Source of the DNA: Liolophura sinensis
Lineage: Eukaryota; Mollusca; Polyplacophora; Chitonida; Chitonidae
Reading direction: 5' to 3'
NCBI RefSeq assembly: GCF_032854445.1
Contig: NC_088296.1
Location: 3,185,246-3,249,245 of the forward strand
DNA: 64,000 bases
The notes below the pieces were generated by a model. It made no database searches. It saw only the letters and a program-made list of their open reading frames with translations, and was not told where the DNA came from. A program made the position numbers and the translations under genes. Shown here one piece after another: positions 61,901 through 64,000 of this stretch (position 1 is its first letter; each line of letters begins with the position of its first letter).

Positions 61901-63773
61901 CTGTAAAGTCATTTGTTCTGAGGCCTTTTGGCTGTGAGGAGTATAATTGTTAAGTCAAATTGTGCCAAACAAGTGACGGTTTTCTATACATTCATGTTCT
62001 CGGTCTCCCTTCAGCTCCACTTACATCACTTCCGGTTCCGCGATAAGCACCTCCTCCACGGTTCTATAAGCCAACCCAGACGGGTCCGTCAATCACGTGG
62101 ATCACACCATTGGTCACTGGGATGTCAGTCACTGTAAACCACGCCCTTACACCAGCATTCTTCACATACACTGAAAGTGAATCAGAAATTTTTCAGCACA
62201 ACTACGCACAACAGCTGTAACGATAAGATCCAAGCTGGAAATTCTGTTGTTTCTTATTCCAGTGTTTTATGATGGTTAACTTAAAATTTATGTTAGACAC
62301 AAACTGCCCATTCATAGAAATGGTGTATCAGTGATCATAGATAAAATTATTGGGATGAAGCTAAATCTGTCTCCGATAATTCAGCTCTAACGCAGGCCTA
62401 CGGTAAGGGGAAATGACTTGTCAAAAGCCGCAGGTTCAAACAATCAATGTTCAGTCTACCATTGTGTCCTTTTACTCCACAAAATTTCAGCTGAAAGAAT
62501 TAAATAATTCACATATGTTCATTTCCAGATATAATTCACAGCCATTTCTAATCATATCATGACTGTGCACTTTTGAAGTTTCGCTAATGACATCTTTGAC
62601 GGGTTATTCCCCTTGCTCTGAACAATATACAGAAGTCTGTGGTTGGATTTGTAAATTATGCCATTGGACATTCAATTATTGAATTCCTATATCAATAAAC
62701 CTCTTTGAAAATTTCATCAAACACATTCATTTCTTAAACAACAACAAACTTACGCTTATCACGTGACACAGCGATACGTATCTTTCCTTCCTCCGCACTG
62801 AAGACTTCCCCAACTGGAGGGATAACCCTGGTGTAAATCTCCCGGTTCTGAACTATATGTGCTCGAATAAAACTGCAACAGGCCAATTCAGATGTATAAA
62901 GATCTGTTTCCTTCTGTGTTATGAGAATTCTGTTCACCGAAAATGTGCAAGTGCCAACAACACCATATTTGCCGTAACGACGTTCAGACCCGGGATCACA
63001 AAGCGATTCAGATTTAGTTAAAAATTTCAAATCACTTTAAAAATTGCTATTTCTTATGTAACAAGGTCAAAATATTGCCTGTTAACGCGAATTCTGGGTA
63101 AGTTATTGTAAACAAATTTCAACTAAATAATGGAAAGGCATATACCAGGTTTGATGATTGAAATTTTTACTGAAGTCTAAGATCGCTTTATGATCCCGAT
63201 TTAAAGAATTGTTTTATTTACATAACGAGGAATTTTGGAGGGATGGAGATGGAAATTCAAGGAGGAGATCACCGCCTTTCATCAAACCTCCTGACACCAC
63301 GCCACGATCACCTAAATCACTGGTTATAAGTGTTACAGGTTTGAAGAGAGGAGTTTCGAGTTCGAGCTCTCTTGTCGTTAAAGGTAAAAAGAGCCTTACT
63401 GTATCATATGAATATCAAAAATGACAGGCAACTTTTGTTGACATTGATTTACCGGTCACCCGTCTCATCCTGTCCCATAGCAACAAATGACACCTATTTC
63501 CATTAGGAATGTCTTAAGTTAGCAATCGTTCAAATTTCTCATCCATTTGTCAATTCTAAATTACCTTTTGTGCACTGCCACTGAAAGTAAATCTATTTGC
63601 CAGTACCGACTTACCTTGTCAAGGTGTTCCGGGTTTGTCGAAGTAGTTGTGCTCGTGACGCGGGGATTCGGGTAAGTCCGTAATCTGACGGAACAAACAC
63701 GGACACGGTGGTAGAGTTGCCTTCCAGTAGATGGCGCTGTTGGGCGCTGGCAGAAAACAGGAAGGACGCCAAC
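55671..63773 (-). CDS. Multi-FAS1 (fasciclin) GPI-anchored protein, 3' part of gene, partial, frame-damaged
   Basis: This is a fasciclin-type cell-surface adhesion protein. Nine exons on the minus strand give three FAS1 domains of three exons each: 63615-63773, 62754-62872, 62025-62170; 61303-61456, 59835-59957, 59385-59588; 57454-57607, 56952-57071, 55671-55945. FAS1 hallmarks are the first motif (VSVFVPSDYG, VTVFAPSSGY, TVLAPDD) and the second (NGVIHVID, NGIIYVIE, HGIIHIVD). The last exon adds a Thr-rich stalk (TNTPTKETTTTT) and a 20-residue hydrophobic end after NDTNAGSSRG, which looks like a GPI attachment signal. Insect Fasciclin 1 has four FAS1 domains and a GPI anchor, so an orthologue is plausible. 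The N-terminus lies beyond 64000. Exons 62025-62170 and 59835-59957 need a one-base shift to stay open, and two junctions disagree in phase. The gene is either decaying or carries consensus errors. Confidence 0.75.
55946..56951 (-). other. FAS1 intron before the last exon
   Basis: About 1 kb with no supported exon. A tRNA-like stretch (GGCCCCAGTGGTCAAATGGT) near 56402 may be an old SINE head. Confidence 0.5.
56952..57071 (-). CDS. FAS1 gene exon h (domain 3, middle), tentative
   Basis: The donor is CTGTTGT|GTAAGT, and the acceptor is GTCTCAG|ATGTGG or 6 bp earlier. The frame DVEHFVQEFSSTVRSLGG, VVEAGFPEYTTEL, SEYSLL aligns with exon b around HxVQ and ends in phase 1, as exon i needs. Its start phase disagrees with exon g by one base. 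Confidence 0.42.
57454..57607 (-). CDS. FAS1 gene exon g (domain 3, first motif)
   Basis: The acceptor is TGTTTTTAG|GAACATT and the donor is GAAGAG|GTAAAA. It is 154 nt, phase 2 to 0. It encodes IFHTLIVRSWQRYLGDTTQL, HTVLAPDDTVNRKQG and MLSSNRHIEE. VLAPDD matches the FAS1 V[FT]AP[TS]D motif. Confidence 0.72.
57608..59384 (-). other. FAS1 intron between exons f and g
   Basis: About 1.8 kb. It contains a SINE-A tail fragment at 57762-57822 and a sequence near 58395 (TAACACTGTAAAAGTTAACAC) resembling the terminus of the foldback MITE at 39132. A small unrecognised exon could be hidden here, given the f-g phase mismatch. Confidence 0.5.
57762..57822 (+). mobile_element. SINE-A tail fragment
   Basis: GGGTTGAAAAATATTCCTGA, GTACGGCGTAGAACGCCAAT and CAAATTACCCAATAAAT are the diverged 3' end of the element. 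Confidence 0.7.
59385..59588 (-). CDS. FAS1 gene exon f (domain 2, second motif)
   Basis: The acceptor is probably CAATTAAG|ATGTGG and the donor is CCTCAG|GTGAGT. It encodes VVYFEVLKHPND, FVVGIYRDYSIIMSKPDMKC, TNGIIYVIEGLLNFSPYTAR and EVSERKLTS. It ends in phase 1, while exon g starts in phase 2. This means a missed small exon or a one-base indel. Confidence 0.75.
59835..59957 (-). CDS. FAS1 gene exon e (domain 2, middle), frameshift
   Basis: The acceptor is ATTTGCAG|CTTTTT and the donor is CTCAAG|GTATGA. Entering in phase 0 gives LFLGHLVP and then TAG. In the shifted frame it gives NLVVNRTYINSQ, NFTTGHNITFRFAKETQ and ends in phase 1, as exon f needs. One missing C in GTGCCAAT accounts for the shift. 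There are three N-glycosylation sites (NRT, NFT, NIT). Confidence 0.6.
60074..60273. other. Assembly gap, 200 N
   Basis: Exactly 200 undetermined bases, probably a fixed-size placeholder. It lies in the intron between FAS1 exons d and e. True length and content are unknown. Confidence 0.99.
60548..61180. repeat. 28-bp minisatellite in alternating dimers, ~22 units
   Basis: Two unit types alternate: TAGGCTAAGGCGTGTTCTCAC with AGGCCAT, and TAGGCTAAGGCGTGACCTCG with CAAACCAG. The real period is therefore mostly 56 bp. It lies in the FAS1 intron, 100 bp before exon d on the plus map. Confidence 0.94.
61303..61456 (-). CDS. FAS1 gene exon d (domain 2, first motif)
   Basis: The acceptor is CTCTCCAG|GCCATT and the donor is AGAAAG|GTACGA. 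It is 154 nt, phase 2 to 0. It encodes FYSFISHLPVTRATM, RPVTVFAPSSGYF and LTTLRANEDFQRK. Exon g has exactly the same length and phases. Confidence 0.8.
61795..61935 (-). mobile_element. SINE-D fragment (tRNA-like)
   Basis: On the minus strand GGTTCGAATCC (plus 61891-61901) is a canonical B box. TGGTTTACTCCGGTTCCTCG and GTTTCCACCTCC follow, as in the body of tRNA SINEs. No second copy in the window is clear. Confidence 0.45.
62025..62170 (-). CDS. FAS1 gene exon c (domain 1, second motif), frameshift
   Basis: The acceptor is CACTTTCAG|TGTATG and the donor is GTGAT|GTAAGT. It encodes YVKNAGVRAWFTVTDIPVTN then GVIHVIDG. Reading on in this frame hits TAG. In the next frame the sequence continues as GLAYRTVEEVLIAEPEV, in the phase needed by the following exon. 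One extra base near GACGGACCCGTCTGG would explain it. Confidence 0.7.
62754..62872 (-). CDS. FAS1 gene exon b (domain 1, middle)
   Basis: The acceptor is GTTGCAG|TTTTATTCG and the donor is ATAAGC|GTAAGT. It is 119 nt, phase 2 to 1, and joins exon a in frame. It encodes FIRAHIVQNREIYTRVIPPV and EEGKIRIAVSRDK, the central His-containing segment of FAS1. Confidence 0.8.
63209..63614. other. FAS1 intron, nothing recognised
   Basis: A 71-residue + frame (63209-63424) is rich in Ser/Pro/Arg but lacks an upstream acceptor that would suggest an exon. No other feature is seen. Confidence 0.45.
63615..63773 (-). CDS. FAS1 gene exon a (domain 1, first motif)
   Basis: The acceptor is TTTTCCAG|GTTGGCG and the donor is GACAAG|GTAAGT. 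The exon is 159 nt, phase 2 to 2. It encodes SASAQQRHLLEGNSTTVSVF and VPSDYGLTRIPASRAQLL, with an N-glycosylation site (NST). Confidence 0.8.
63724..63735 (+). promoter_or_regulatory. CTCF-like core motif inside FAS1 exon a
   Basis: CCAGTAGATGGC fits CCASYAGRKGGC. It lies in coding sequence (His-Leu-Leu-Glu on the minus strand), so the match may be incidental. Confidence 0.2.
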
Positions 63774-63837
63774 CTGGAAAAGGGTAACATCGTCATTATT
63801 GTTTATGACCCGTACTGTATATATTTAGTTGCTTGCC

Positions 63838-63892
63838 TGATTAGTGTTCAACACCGTACTCCAGAAGTTTTGTTATATTCGACGGACAAACT
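63838..63892 (-). mobile_element. SINE-A tail fragment, diverged
   Basis: TGATTAGTGTTCAACACCGT and ACTCCAGAAGTTTTGTTATA then TTCGACGGAC resemble the 3' end of minus-strand SINE-A copies. Confidence 0.6.
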
Positions 63893-64000
63893 CAAAGCCA
63901 CAACCAGCCAAAACTTCAAATTCTACCCTATCACTACATTCCTTAGAGTGCGATTGGTGGATGCCCTATATATTCATAATATTAACACTACTGTTTGTTT

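Overview
This is a 64 kb window from an animal nuclear genome. It is intron-rich, AT-leaning and packed with tandem repeats and tRNA-derived SINEs whose tails read ...CAAATAAATAAATAAA. The LEO1 protein is clearly metazoan. From memory, the SINE types look like those of marine lophotrochozoans, most probably a mollusc. That placement is an inference.

Region 1 (about 1-24 kb, + strand) is a complete LEO1 gene, encoding the RNA polymerase II-associated Paf1 complex subunit. It has twelve exons (227-281, 6197-7186, 8616-8765, 9063-9163, 10856-10989, 13863-13947, 15565-15683, 18428-18562, 21476-21611, 21790-21973, 22636-22736, 23608-23694). Together they give an uninterrupted 758-residue protein with consistent GT-AG phases. 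Exon 2 is a very long Gly-Ser-Pro-Ala/Arg-Ser repeat. Six tandem arrays sit in the introns, and two of them abut the splice sites of intron 5. Intron 1 holds a hAT-like element and intron 4 holds a TTAA-flanked piggyBac relic.

Region 2 (about 24-39 kb) has no gene I can support. It is a series of minisatellites with 58, 19, 4, 17, 40 and 81 bp periods, separated by SINEs.

Region 3 (about 39-53 kb) carries a two-exon + strand gene (41381-44366). It encodes a small secreted protein of 197 residues that I do not recognise, with three P-[DE]-W-F helix modules separated by basic linkers. A decayed paralogue lies at 50243-51080, and partial copies of the surrounding non-coding sequence lie on both sides. 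A foldback MITE (39132-39413) and a dispersed repeat with core GACGACAGTGTGATAGC recur around it.

Region 4 (about 53-64 kb, - strand) is the 3' part of a fasciclin (FAS1) domain gene. Nine exons make three FAS1 domains of three exons each, then a Thr-rich stalk and a hydrophobic GPI-type tail ending at 55671. The N-terminus lies beyond position 64000. Several exons are off by one base relative to each other, so this copy is either decaying or contains local consensus errors. A 200-base N gap lies at 60074-60273.

The strongest leads are the PxWF secreted protein and its pseudogene, the 57-bp intron 5 array that multiplies the LEO1 exon 6 splice acceptor, and the modular but frame-damaged FAS1 gene.
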